This document shows positions 9,082 to 16,761 of a stretch of 35,356 nt of DNA, in pieces (positions within the stretch are counted from its first letter, which is position 1; each line of letters starts with the position of its first letter). The stretch comes from Chloroflexota bacterium. Lineage in GTDB: Bacteria; Chloroflexota; Dehalococcoidia; Lucifugimonadales; UBA826. The position numbers and the translations under genes were made by a program. Under the pieces are notes generated by a model. That model was not told the origin of the DNA. It ran no database searches and worked only from the letters and a program-made list of their open reading frames with translations. The stretch covers positions 110,831-146,186 of the forward strand of contig PBKS01000009.1 of assembly GCA_002722155.1 (NCBI GenBank). The letters run 5' to 3'.

Positions 9082-9633
9082 ATGGTAAAAATACCTCCGT
9101 GGAGTAGAGAAGAGACGATACTCGCTCTTCATACGTACCTGAACCATGGTCGAGTACGTGAAAATAGTCCAGAGGCTCAAGAATTAAGCCAATATTTAAG
9201 ACATCTGACCGATCCTGAAACTACTCCAGACCCAGTAAAATTTCGAAATCCTGATGCTGTCGCACTTAAACTTCGAAAATTCGCCACCTTAGACCCAGAA
9301 GAACCTTCAGGGATGCAAAAAGGTAGTCGAATGGAATTGGCCGTTTGGGAAGAATTTTCTTCTAACCCTCAACTTTTATCAAAAGAGGCTAATACCATCA
9401 TTAGCAATATTGATTTTCCTAATAGCCCAGATGGTGAAAATCTAATAGATTCGAAAATAAAATATATGCAAAATGCTGTTGAATCAGGAAAAGAAACTTC
9501 TTTATCTATAAGAAATAAACTTTCTCCAATATATAAATCAGCGAGAAAACATACAATAAAAATCGCAGTAGGGTCTGCCTTCGGACTAATTTCGACCGCT
9601 GCTGCTGTCCTTTTGATTAAGAAAAAGAAATGA
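9082..9633 (+). CDS. HNH-endonuclease-associated N-terminal domain on a tail-anchored protein
   Basis: The 183-residue protein has three parts. Residues 1-110 resemble the N-terminal domain found in front of HNH nuclease domains in many putative restriction endonucleases. Markers are the W-S/T-REE-x-x-LAL-x-x-Y start, a central NPDAVALKLRKFATLDP stretch (normally SAVA-K-NFASLDP) and GSRMELAVWEEFSSN. Residues 110-150 form a charged linker. Residues 160-178 are one hydrophobic helix (IAVGSAFGLISTAAAVLLI) followed by KKKK, a C-terminal membrane anchor with its basic tail inside. No HNH motif is present. The frame is intact with AAGGA before ATG. It ends 18 bp before the enolase-superfamily gene. 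Its role is unknown. The domain match is from memory of the family, so I hold it at moderate certainty. Confidence 0.6.
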   Translation: MVKIPPWSREETILALHTYLNHGRVRENSPEAQELSQYLRHLTDPETTPDPVKFRNPDAVALKLRKFATLDPEEPSGMQKGSRMELAVWEEFSSNPQLLSKEANTIISNIDFPNSPDGENLIDSKIKYMQNAVESGKETSLSIRNKLSPIYKSARKHTIKIAVGSAFGLISTAAAVLLIKKKK

Positions 9634-9651
9634 TTTACAAAGGAGACTAAC

Positions 9652-10776
9652 TTGAAAATCACTGACATTACAGTAAATCGAATCCGAGCACCTCAGGGGG
9701 AGAATGCCAGACCCTTCGTGGGGAGACCTGGCCGTCTTCTCTTACAAGTACACACTGACGAAGGAATAACCGGAATTTCGGAAGCCGGTAGAAATCTGAC
9801 CGTTGTGAGAGCGTATCTAGAAGAGTTAATAAAGCCACTACTTATTGGCGCCGACCCAACCCGACCTAGAAAAATATGGGAATTACTTGCTTTGGGCGAA
9901 GGTCAGCAAGCAACTCGCTTTCCCTCCCAAATTGTAGGCTCAGTGGATGTTGCACTCTGGGACATAGCAGGTAAGGCTGCCAATCTACCTATATATCAAC
10001 TTTTAGGCGGCGCGAGAAGAACCGACATTCCTCTTTACTGGAGTAGAGGTAATGGCTGGAGTAAAAGCCCAGAAGAGATGTTGGAAGAGGTGCAAGAAGG
10101 TTATGACAAGGGTTACCGAGCTTTTAAGGTGAGAATGGATTGGAGGGATTACAGACAGGATTCAAATCCCAAAAAGGACCTCGCTATTTTTCAAAAATGC
10201 CGTGAATGGTTACCAGATGACTGCACATTAGCATTTGACGCAAACTGTGGATATTCTGTCCCAACCGCAATAGAACAAGGAAGGAGATTTGAAGAGCTGG
10301 GTATCTTCCATTTTGAGGAACCTCTACCTCAATATGATTTTCCCGGATTGAAGCAAGTAGTCGACGCTCTTGATTGTGCTGTTTCTACTGGAGAACAAGA
10401 AATTTCATCGTGGAGATTCCGAGACCTGATTTCACTTGGCAATCCCGACATATTGCAACCAGATGTATTAAACGTCGGTGGATTGTCAGAAATGATGAGA
10501 GTTTATGAACTAGCTGTCATTCACAACAAAATTGTTATGCCGCACAGCCCAAGTGTCGGAGCAAACTCCATGGCTAGTTTACACCTCTACTCCACCGTAA
10601 CCAATGCTGTACGGCCGCACGAATTTTCAGAAGAGTTTACTGGTCCGGCAGAAGAAGTATCCAAGCTATACAAGGAGCCAGTCTTGCCTAAAGACGGAGT
10701 GATTTCCTTACCAGAAAGACCGGGACATGGTTTAGAAATTGATCCAGACGCGCTCAAAAAATTCATAGATGAATAA
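9652..10776 (+). CDS. mandelate racemase/muconate lactonizing enzyme family protein (enolase superfamily)
   Basis: A 374-residue enolase-superfamily enzyme with an N-terminal capping domain (about 1-125) and a barrel. These enzymes abstract a proton next to a carboxylate bound to Mg2+, then racemise, dehydrate or cyclise. Visible are the second-strand K-x-R motif (Lys159, Arg161), metal ligands Asp196 (FDAN), Glu222/223 (FEEP) and Glu248 (STGEQE), and the Asp271/His298 dyad (QPDVLNVGG, MPHSP). That set places it in the mandelate-racemase subgroup, probably an acid-sugar dehydratase-like activity. The start is TTG at 9652 with AAGGAG seven bases upstream. It is followed by a GMC oxidoreductase and a CMD-family protein on the same strand, suggesting a catabolic operon for a hydroxy-acid or sugar acid. 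The true substrate cannot be deduced. Confidence 0.9.
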   Translation: MKITDITVNRIRAPQGENARPFVGRPGRLLLQVHTDEGITGISEAGRNLTVVRAYLEELIKPLLIGADPTRPRKIWELLALGEGQQATRFPSQIVGSVDVALWDIAGKAANLPIYQLLGGARRTDIPLYWSRGNGWSKSPEEMLEEVQEGYDKGYRAFKVRMDWRDYRQDSNPKKDLAIFQKCREWLPDDCTLAFDANCGYSVPTAIEQGRRFEELGIFHFEEPLPQYDFPGLKQVVDALDCAVSTGEQEISSWRFRDLISLGNPDILQPDVLNVGGLSEMMRVYELAVIHNKIVMPHSPSVGANSMASLHLYSTVTNAVRPHEFSEEFTGPAEEVSKLYKEPVLPKDGVISLPERPGHGLEIDPDALKKFIDE

Positions 10777-10830
10777 AGTTAAAATTCAAAAGATGCAAAT
10801 TAGCCATTTTGATCCAAGGAGTCGTTAAAA

Positions 10831-12396
10831 ATGAAATACGACACAATAATAATCGGAGCAGGTTCAGCTGGATCTATACTAGCAACCCGATTGAGCGAAG
10901 ATCCCAGTAAATCAGTACTTTTATTAGAAGCTGGACCCGACTACCCGGATCTTGAAAGTCTTCCAGAGGAGGTCAAATATGGCTATGCCACTGGAACGGA
11001 GATATCCACTAGTGACCATAATTGGCAATATATGGCCAGAGGAACAGATGACGCAGAAATATCTGTGCCTAGAGGGAAAGTTACTGGCGGATCGAGTGCT
11101 ATTAACGGCCAAATATTCCTTAGAGGGATACCTCAAGACTACGACAACTGGTCTGATATGGGCAATGATTTATGGGACTACCAACAATTAGTGCCATATT
11201 TCAACAAGGTGGAAACCGACACTACATATCAGGATAACCCAGGTGATTTTCACGGCTCCGATGGACCTATCATTTGCCATCGTTTCCCTAGAGATACGTG
11301 GCTTCCAGCAAGCAATGCTTTTGAACAAGCCTGCCTCGACGCTGGCTTCCCTGCATGCGAAGATGCAAACGCGCCAGGGACAACAGGAGTCGGCCCTTTA
11401 CCATTGAATAATCCAAATGGAATAAGGTGGTCCACGGCTTTAGGTTATTTAGGACTATCAAGGCACAGATTAAATCTAACTATCAGGCCGGAGGTATTAG
11501 TAAAGAAAATCGTGTTTGATACCTCGGGTAAAGAACCTATAGCTACAGGGGTTGAAGTAGTTTCTGGAAACGATACCTTTACAGTTGAAGGGGAAGAGAT
11601 AATTCTCAGTGCAGGAGCTGTTGTCTCACCTCAAATACTTATGTTGTCGGGAGTGGGACCCAAAAATCACCTTAGTCACCATGGAATTAACACCATCAAA
11701 GATTCACCAGGCGTCGGACAAAACTTAGCTGATCATCCAATGGTATACGTAACTTGGAAGACGAAGCCTGAAGTGGATTTGGACGCATTAGGCCCCAGAA
11801 TTCAACTCACTCTCAGATATACAGCAGATGGATCAGATCTTGATAATGACATGATTGTCTACATGATGGCCGTCGCAAGCGATAGGCCCGAAAGAGGAGG
11901 TTTAAGAACAGAACCAATCGGAATACAAACTAACTTATGTATAAATCTTGCAAAAGGCAAGGGCGAGGTAAAACTTAACTCCAATGATTACAGGGATCAA
12001 CCATACCTTGATTATAATTACCTTACGGAAGAAGAAGATAAAAGGCGTTTCCGTGATGGAGTAAGAATGTTGGTGGATTTGGAAACCCATCCAGATATGT
12101 CCTCCATGATCGACGAACGTTTAACACCTGTAGATTCAGATCTGGCATCTGATAGGTCTTTAGATTCTTGGTTAATGAAAGAAGTAACCACCGGGCACCA
12201 TATATCCTGCACCAACAAAATGGGACCTACATCAGACCCATATTCGGTAGTCAGCCAAACTGGCAAGGTCCACGGAGTCAAAAATCTCAGAGTAGTAGAT
12301 GCCTCAATAATGCCTGAGTGTGTAAGAGCGAACATCAACGTAACAGTGATGACTATGGCTGAAAGAATTGCCGACTTTATCAAAGAAGGTAAATAA
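10831..12396 (+). CDS. GMC family FAD-dependent oxidoreductase (choline-dehydrogenase-like)
   Basis: A 521-residue flavoprotein that in its family oxidises alcohols or sugars to carbonyl compounds. The N-terminal Rossmann motif IIIGAGSAGSILATRLSED binds FAD (about 6-25), with LLLEAG at the end of strand 2. The first GMC signature GKVTGGSSAINGQIFLRG is at about 83-100. The second is around residue 260 (SAGAVVSPQILMLSGVGP). The C-terminal part carries the catalytic His region (TTGHHISCTNKMG, where relatives have HxxGTxRMG) and LRVVDASIMPECVRANINVTVMTMAERIAD. It is 54 bp after the enolase-superfamily gene, with AAGGAG nine bases before ATG. It probably acts on a product or substrate of the same pathway; the alcohol is unknown. 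Confidence 0.93.
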   Translation: MKYDTIIIGAGSAGSILATRLSEDPSKSVLLLEAGPDYPDLESLPEEVKYGYATGTEISTSDHNWQYMARGTDDAEISVPRGKVTGGSSAINGQIFLRGIPQDYDNWSDMGNDLWDYQQLVPYFNKVETDTTYQDNPGDFHGSDGPIICHRFPRDTWLPASNAFEQACLDAGFPACEDANAPGTTGVGPLPLNNPNGIRWSTALGYLGLSRHRLNLTIRPEVLVKKIVFDTSGKEPIATGVEVVSGNDTFTVEGEEIILSAGAVVSPQILMLSGVGPKNHLSHHGINTIKDSPGVGQNLADHPMVYVTWKTKPEVDLDALGPRIQLTLRYTADGSDLDNDMIVYMMAVASDRPERGGLRTEPIGIQTNLCINLAKGKGEVKLNSNDYRDQPYLDYNYLTEEEDKRRFRDGVRMLVDLETHPDMSSMIDERLTPVDSDLASDRSLDSWLMKEVTTGHHISCTNKMGPTSDPYSVVSQTGKVHGVKNLRVVDASIMPECVRANINVTVMTMAERIADFIKEGK

Positions 12397-12400
12397 AATT

Positions 12401-12448
12401 ATGACCGATACAAAAATACAAATGTCACAAACGGAGAAGTTTACATAA
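12401..12448 (+). other. possible 15-codon leader overlapping the next gene
   Basis: An ATG at 12401 opens a 15-codon frame (MTDTKIQMSQTEKFT) whose TAA overlaps the ATG of the following gene by one base (TAATG). This could be a translationally coupled leader, or a fragment of an older N-terminus. It has no good ribosome site of its own. It may also be meaningless spacer sequence. Confidence 0.2.
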
Positions 12449-12831
12449 TGTCTAGTCAATTTGATCAAGGTTTAGAAATGCGAAAATCGGTTTTAGGAAA
12501 TGAATATGTGGAGGATTCGTTCGCTAGAGCAACTGATTTTGATAAACCTTTCCAAGAATTTATAACTGAAAATGCTTGGGGGGGAGTGTGGACAAGGGGC
12601 CCGTTAGATAAAAAAACAAAAAGTCTTATAACTCTTTCTGTACTCGTCGCACTACGAGCGGAAGGTGAAATCGCCCTGCATACAAGAGGAGCCATAAATA
12701 ACGGCGTCACGCCTGAAGAAATAGTGGCTTTGTTAATTCATGCTTCCGCATATGCTGGGGTACCAGCGGCGGTCTCATCTATCAAAGTGGTAAAGAAAAC
12801 CCTCCAAGAAATGGGTAAATTACCTAAATAA
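12448..12831 (+). CDS. carboxymuconolactone decarboxylase family protein (PcaC-like)
   Basis: The 127-residue protein is a single CMD-fold domain of the normal PcaC length. In the family, PcaC decarboxylates 4-carboxymuconolactone in the protocatechuate branch of the beta-ketoadipate pathway; many relatives have other or unknown activities. Characteristic stretches are GLEMRKSVLGNEYVEDSF (7-24), TKSLITLSVLVALRAEGEIALHTRGAINNGVTPEEI (about 55-92) and LLIHASAYAGVPAAVSSIKV. The His in ALHTRGA is the family His. The CxxC of the AhpD branch is absent, so peroxidase activity is unlikely. It has GGAGAAG upstream, follows the GMC gene by 51 bp, and ends 4 bp before the convergent CaiB-family gene. 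It is cytosolic, probably oligomeric. Confidence 0.88.
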   Translation: MSSQFDQGLEMRKSVLGNEYVEDSFARATDFDKPFQEFITENAWGGVWTRGPLDKKTKSLITLSVLVALRAEGEIALHTRGAINNGVTPEEIVALLIHASAYAGVPAAVSSIKVVKKTLQEMGKLPK

Positions 12832-12835
12832 AATT

Positions 12836-14020
12836 CTATTCTAATACTGATTTGATCTTCGCCTTGGTGTAACCCAACACGTCAGAAAGAATCTCCTCAG
12901 TATGTTGTCCCAAAAGCGGAGGACTGGCAATCTCTGCAACCGAATCTGATAGTTTTATAGGACAACCCAAGACCCGAAATTCTCCACGATCTGGATGCTT
13001 AATTCCGACGATCATGTCCCTTTGGTTCAGATGTTCATTGGTATATATATCTTTCGCATTTAACACTGCTCCACATGGGATTCCAGCCGCCCCCAAAATT
13101 GCCATAGCCTCTTCCTTTGAATTTTGGCTGGTCCAATCTTCGATTATAGAATCTATCTCTTCCGAATTTTTTGCGGGGTCATCAAAAATTTCAGATTCAC
13201 ATAGATCTTCTCTACCTATTGCATTCATGAAATCTTCCCAAATATTCCTTCTCTGCGACATAGCCAAAATGTAAACGTAATCATCGGGACCGCCCGGTGC
13301 GCATTTATATACACCAGCTCCCGCTCTGCCCGGAGTTCTGGGGCCTCTTCTAGCCGGAGGTTCACCAGTATCACTAAAAACACTCATGGAGGCCCGAGAG
13401 AGACTAACCACAGCGTCTTGCATAGAAACCTCAACTACTTGACCTTTGCCAGTGGTTTGCCTTTGTATGATGGCTGCAAGTATCCCTATCACACCATGCA
13501 AACCGGTACCGCTATCACCTATGTTGGGACCTGGCTTCAATGGTGGCCCGCCAGGCACACCTGTTACTGCCATAGCACCACCCGCTGCTTGAGCCACTGG
13601 ATCAAAACTCTTAAATTCACTGTAAGGCCCATATGTTCCAAAGCCTTTCAACCGTGCAAAAATAATTCTTGGATTGATGTCAGAGAGGCGTTCGTATGTA
13701 TAACCTAATCTTTCTAAAACACCCGAGGCAAAATTTTCAACCAATACATCACATTCCACTACCAAATCTACAAACACTTCCCTATGAGCCTCATTTTTCA
13801 AATCCAAAGTAACACTTCTCTTGTTACTATTAAAATTTAAAAAATATGGAGAGGTTCTTTGGGGTTCCGAAAGCTGTACAGAACGACCAGGATCCCCTTT
13901 TCCAGGTTGTTCCACTTTAATTACATCCGCCCCTAACCATCCCAACACTTGGGTGCAAGAAGGTCCAGCTTCGTATTGGGTTAAATCCAAAATTCTGATT
14001 CCTTGAAGAGCTTTATCCAT
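12836..14020 (-). CDS. CaiB/BaiF family CoA-transferase
   Basis: A 394-residue class III CoA-transferase, full length for the family. These enzymes move CoA between carboxylic acids through an aspartyl-CoA anhydride. The N-terminal signature GIRILDLTQYEAGPSCTQVL-GWLGADVIKVEQPG-KGDPGR is clear (7-46). The catalytic Asp is Asp169 in PNIGDSGTG, the same number as in formyl-CoA transferase. FNSNKRSVTLDLKN (63-76) and DVLVENFASGVLERLGY (91-107) are further family landmarks. It is convergent with the CMD-family gene, so it is not in that operon, but it may serve the same acid by activating it as a CoA ester. Donor and acceptor acids are unknown. Confidence 0.92.
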   Translation of the reverse strand: MDKALQGIRILDLTQYEAGPSCTQVLGWLGADVIKVEQPGKGDPGRSVQLSEPQRTSPYFLNFNSNKRSVTLDLKNEAHREVFVDLVVECDVLVENFASGVLERLGYTYERLSDINPRIIFARLKGFGTYGPYSEFKSFDPVAQAAGGAMAVTGVPGGPPLKPGPNIGDSGTGLHGVIGILAAIIQRQTTGKGQVVEVSMQDAVVSLSRASMSVFSDTGEPPARRGPRTPGRAGAGVYKCAPGGPDDYVYILAMSQRRNIWEDFMNAIGREDLCESEIFDDPAKNSEEIDSIIEDWTSQNSKEEAMAILGAAGIPCGAVLNAKDIYTNEHLNQRDMIVGIKHPDRGEFRVLGCPIKLSDSVAEIASPPLLGQHTEEILSDVLGYTKAKIKSVLE

Positions 14021-14360
14021 CGCTATTTACCCCCTTTCAGCTAAGTGATCAGAGGCAGTATATAGAAATTTTTAACTGCATGTTTACAGCAATGTTTTGG
14101 CTGTCATAAAACAGATTAGATTTAGTCTAAAAATGTTTGGGTTTATAAATAGAAATAGTAACCATTAAATCATTACGCAACATTATATCCATTTTTTGAC
14201 TCTTTATCCTTTACTTCAGCAACATTATTTATTTTTCGCGCAACATAAATGTTAAAACAAATAAGCTTCATGTAGATTAAAAGACATTTTGTCGAGACAA
14301 ACTTAAAGAAAATTGAGTTATATTGCTTATATATATTCAAAAATTAAAGAGGATACTAAT
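14021..14360. promoter_or_regulatory. 340-bp AT-rich leader with phased repeats, upstream of the DsrE-like gene
   Basis: I see no gene here. The 7-mer GCAACAT occurs three times on the plus strand at 14177, 14219 and 14240, spaced 42 and 21 bp apart, which are whole numbers of helical turns. Closer to the gene, GACA-TTT-TGTC (14283-14293) shares its right arm with the perfect 14-bp inverted repeat TTTGTC-GA-GACAAA (14288-14301). A TATATT hexamer lies at 14319-14324 but lacks a properly spaced -35 element. Together these look like a regulated promoter for the gene at 14361. No binding protein is known to me. Confidence 0.4.
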
Positions 14361-14723
14361 ATGAAAGTTGCTTATATTTTAAATACTCCAAATGCTGCCA
14401 ATTACAAGGTTGGAACAATGATCTTGCCTCAATTAGAAGAAGACAGGCATGGGGTGGATGTCTTAGGAATATTCTTTTTTGATGACAACACATATATGCT
14501 CAGAAAGGGTGATCCCAAAGGTGAAAGATTGGCTGACATAGCAAAGAAAAAGGGAATTCTTCTGATGATGTGCGATCAGTGTGCCATCCAAAGAGAGCTT
14601 GCTACTGGAGAAGCGGGCAGAGCGGAGCCAAACGGTACAGTGGACGGTGTGACGGTCGGATGTTTTCCTGATTTGTATGCGGCCTTGGCTCCAAATCCTC
14701 CCGATCAGGTAATCTCCCTTTAA
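14361..14723 (+). CDS. DsrE-family-like protein with CxxC
   Basis: A 120-residue cytosolic protein. I take ATG 14361 as the start because AGAGGA lies just upstream and the upstream TTG extension is an AT-rich low-complexity stretch. The N-terminus MKVAYILNTPNAANYKVGTMI and the alternating strand/helix pattern fit the DsrE/YchN-type sulfur-relay fold. C71-DQ-C74 and Cys101 (TVGCFPDLY) are the candidate sulfur-carrying residues. DsrE relatives bind or transfer persulfide sulfur. No other sulfur-relay gene (TusA, DsrF/H, rhodanese) is in the window. The leader upstream bears repeats, so expression may be controlled. The family assignment is by pattern and could be wrong at the subfamily level. 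Confidence 0.62.
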   Translation: MKVAYILNTPNAANYKVGTMILPQLEEDRHGVDVLGIFFFDDNTYMLRKGDPKGERLADIAKKKGILLMMCDQCAIQRELATGEAGRAEPNGTVDGVTVGCFPDLYAALAPNPPDQVISL

Positions 14724-14754
14724 TTTAAGTCACGATCGTTTTCAATTAAAGTTG

Positions 14755-15220
14755 TCAGAGCCTAGGGTCCAACTTATCTCGGAGCCAGTCTCCCATGAAG
14801 CTCAGAGATAGGACGACGAGAAAGATTGACATTCAGGGGAATATTGCAGGCCACCATTATTCCCTAAGCAGGGGTTGGAGCTGGCACACAAGCTCCTAGA
14901 AAGCTTAATGCGGCTTCAGCTAGAATTAGAGATCCAACGCTCAACGTGGCTATCACCACTGCGGTGATAATAACACCTGGAAGGATGTGGCGGATAAGGA
15001 TTCTTGAAAAGGATGTTCCTGCGACTCTGGCGAGATCAGCGTATGGTTGGTTTTTTATAGTCAGAGTTTGAATTCTTATTACCCTGCCAAAACGATGCCA
15101 GGCCAAAAGAACCATAAGCGATAATAATAAAGTAGTACTTTGGCCGAATATCATTACACAAACCAAGGCTACTATTAAAAATGGCAGAGCCCGCCATATC
15201 TTTAGTATTCGGTCAGTGAT
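14755..15220 (-). pseudogene. decayed DppC-type peptide ABC permease
   Basis: The frame opens after an in-frame stop at 15223-15221 with TDRILKIWRALPFLIVAL. It then shows the ABC-permease EAA loop (YADLARVAGTSFSRILIRHI) and SLILAEAALSFLGACVPAPTPA, ending in TAG. These match the intact DppC at 15772-16752 across its second half. Past the TAG, the next frame continues the homologous C-terminus: WWPAIFP, a TGA where Gly is expected, then MSIFLVVLSLSFMGDWLRDK and LDPRL with the natural stop at 14757-14755. The N-terminal ~150 residues are missing, about a dozen residues around the 'SWG..NGRE' segment are deleted with a frameshift, and at least two more stops are present. It cannot make a working permease. 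Confidence 0.85.
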
Positions 15221-15243
15221 TCACAAAGAGATTTAGCGGCCAG

Positions 15244-15624
15244 TTAACAGTCGCCTTTAGCCGTGATAACCTCTCCTGTGTCTTCATAAAATCTCCACAT
15301 AGCTCCTGATGCCTGGTCGTTTATAGTCCATTCGTTGTAGCCACGTAAATGATGATCGTTGGTCCTCGGCATCCTCATCCAAGTTGCGTCGAACTTATTC
15401 TTATTCAATAAATACTTTGGACCATTTGCACAATTCTCAGAGATCCATGTCTTTACCCTTGAAAGAGCCTCAGATCGGGAGAGTATGGGAGTATATGCTT
15501 CAGCAGCTTTTTGCTGGGTTTCCTCAGACAGAGCAAGGCTTTTTTCAGTAAAAGGTATTCTGCCAGCAGAACCAACCAGAATGACCGCAACCCCCAGTAT
15601 GAGAACTAGAACCCACTTAATCAA
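15244..15624 (-). CDS. hypothetical exported or membrane-anchored protein
   Basis: The 126-residue protein starts at TTG 15624, after AAGGGA. It has a hydrophobic N-terminal segment (about 4-20, WVLVLILGVAVILVGSAG), either an uncleaved anchor or a signal peptide, so the rest probably lies outside the membrane. The mature part has a basic-acidic helix (about 30-65) and two Cys residues (in ISENCANGPKYLL and the terminal KGDC) that could form a disulfide. It ends with a strand-rich region (EWTINDQASGAMWRFYEDTGEV), which recalls small extracytoplasmic beta domains. I do not recognise the family. It lies between a decayed permease and the intact ABC operon on the same strand. Confidence 0.6.
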   Translation of the reverse strand: MIKWVLVLILGVAVILVGSAGRIPFTEKSLALSEETQQKAAEAYTPILSRSEALSRVKTWISENCANGPKYLLNKNKFDATWMRMPRTNDHHLRGYNEWTINDQASGAMWRFYEDTGEVITAKGDC

Positions 15625-15771
15625 TTAAGTTTCCCTTTTCATTATTGGTTAGTATCGTAAATTTCAATCTCAACCATAGGGGGCCATTGCAACTACAACT
15701 TAAACAATATCTCAATTTATTGAAGCCCACCTATCCAGAAGCATAGAAAAGTTTTTCCCAGTTCTATATGA

Positions 15772-16752
15772 CTATATTTGTCGTAGTCTTGGATCCCAAC
15801 GATCTCGCAGCCAATCTCCTACGAAATTAAAGGACAAGACAGTAAGAAATATTGCCATACCAGGGAAAAAGGCTACCCACCAAGCGGATCCAAGATATTC
15901 CCTTCCGTTAGAAATATCAGCTCCCCATGAAGGAGTTGGTGGCGGAACACCGGCTCCAAGAAACGACAAAATACTTTCCGACAAGATAGTGCTCCCTACT
16001 TGAAGTGTCGTTGCTACAACCACGGTATTACCTACAGCTGGTAACAAGTGTCTCAACATGATACGGGGAGTAGAAGCTCCGGCGACTCTTGCGAGCGATA
16101 TATAATCGAAGTGTCGGACTTGCAGTGTCTGACCTCTTACAAGCCTCGCTATACCTGCCCATGCTCCGAGAGCAAGCACAAAAGCCACAACGGCAAAACT
16201 TTGCCCTAGAACGAAAACTAAAGCGATCGCCAATAATAAATATGGGATCGCATTAAAAACATCAACTATACGCATGATAATTTCATCAATCATTCCACCA
16301 TAATAGCCGGCAACTAATCCTACTGTTGTTCCAAAAATTGTCCCAATCATAATTGCTACTGCGGCTAAGCTTAATGAAAGACGTGCACCATAGATGATAC
16401 GACTTAATAAATCTCGACCTAACTGATCGGCTCCTAAGATGAAATGGTAGACCTTTTCATCTCTACCTAAGGCAATCCCGTTAGTGTTACAAGGCAAAAA
16501 TTTATTGGATATTTGACCTTCTTCACAAGGCTCGGACCAAAACGGCATGGCTAAGACAGCCCTCAACTGGTCTTTTTCTGGTTCATACGGCGCTATCCAT
16601 GGCGAGAAAACAGCACATAGCGTTAGAATTCCAAGAATAAAGAAAGGGATAAGAGGCCAGCGTCGTAATACATAAAGCCAGCGCCCTATCGTTGATTGTT
16701 GAGTTGCTTTCTCTAGCTCTGCTAGAGTCATCTGATCCGTTGAAGTAGTCAA
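15772..16752 (-). CDS. peptide/nickel-type ABC transporter permease (DppC family)
   Basis: The 326-residue inner-membrane permease has a short cytoplasmic N-terminus and a first helix at about 32-52. An extended outer loop (about 54-115) carries two Cys residues (EPCEEGQ, FLPCNTN), followed by five helices. The ATPase-docking EAA loop is DYISLARVAGASTPRIMLRHLLP (about 221-243). The C-terminal SFNFVGDWLRDRWDPRLRQI is diagnostic of DppC. TTG 16752 follows AAGGA and lies nine bases after the dppB stop, so the two are co-translated. An internal ATG eight codons in is an alternative start. Together with the DppB-like and SBP genes it forms the import path. The ATP-hydrolysing subunits are not encoded here. 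Confidence 0.93.
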   Translation of the reverse strand: MTTSTDQMTLAELEKATQQSTIGRWLYVLRRWPLIPFFILGILTLCAVFSPWIAPYEPEKDQLRAVLAMPFWSEPCEEGQISNKFLPCNTNGIALGRDEKVYHFILGADQLGRDLLSRIIYGARLSLSLAAVAIMIGTIFGTTVGLVAGYYGGMIDEIIMRIVDVFNAIPYLLLAIALVFVLGQSFAVVAFVLALGAWAGIARLVRGQTLQVRHFDYISLARVAGASTPRIMLRHLLPAVGNTVVVATTLQVGSTILSESILSFLGAGVPPPTPSWGADISNGREYLGSAWWVAFFPGMAIFLTVLSFNFVGDWLRDRWDPRLRQI

Positions 16753-16761
16753 ATCTATTCC

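Noticed and set aside
9082-12831. A restriction or defence island
   Set aside because: Only one protein has a nuclease-associated domain, the HNH motif is absent, and the neighbours are metabolic enzymes.
14313-14360. A longer N-terminus for the DsrE-like gene starting at TTG 14313
   Set aside because: The extension is AT-rich low-complexity sequence without a ribosome site, whereas ATG 14361 has AGAGGA and begins the recognisable domain.
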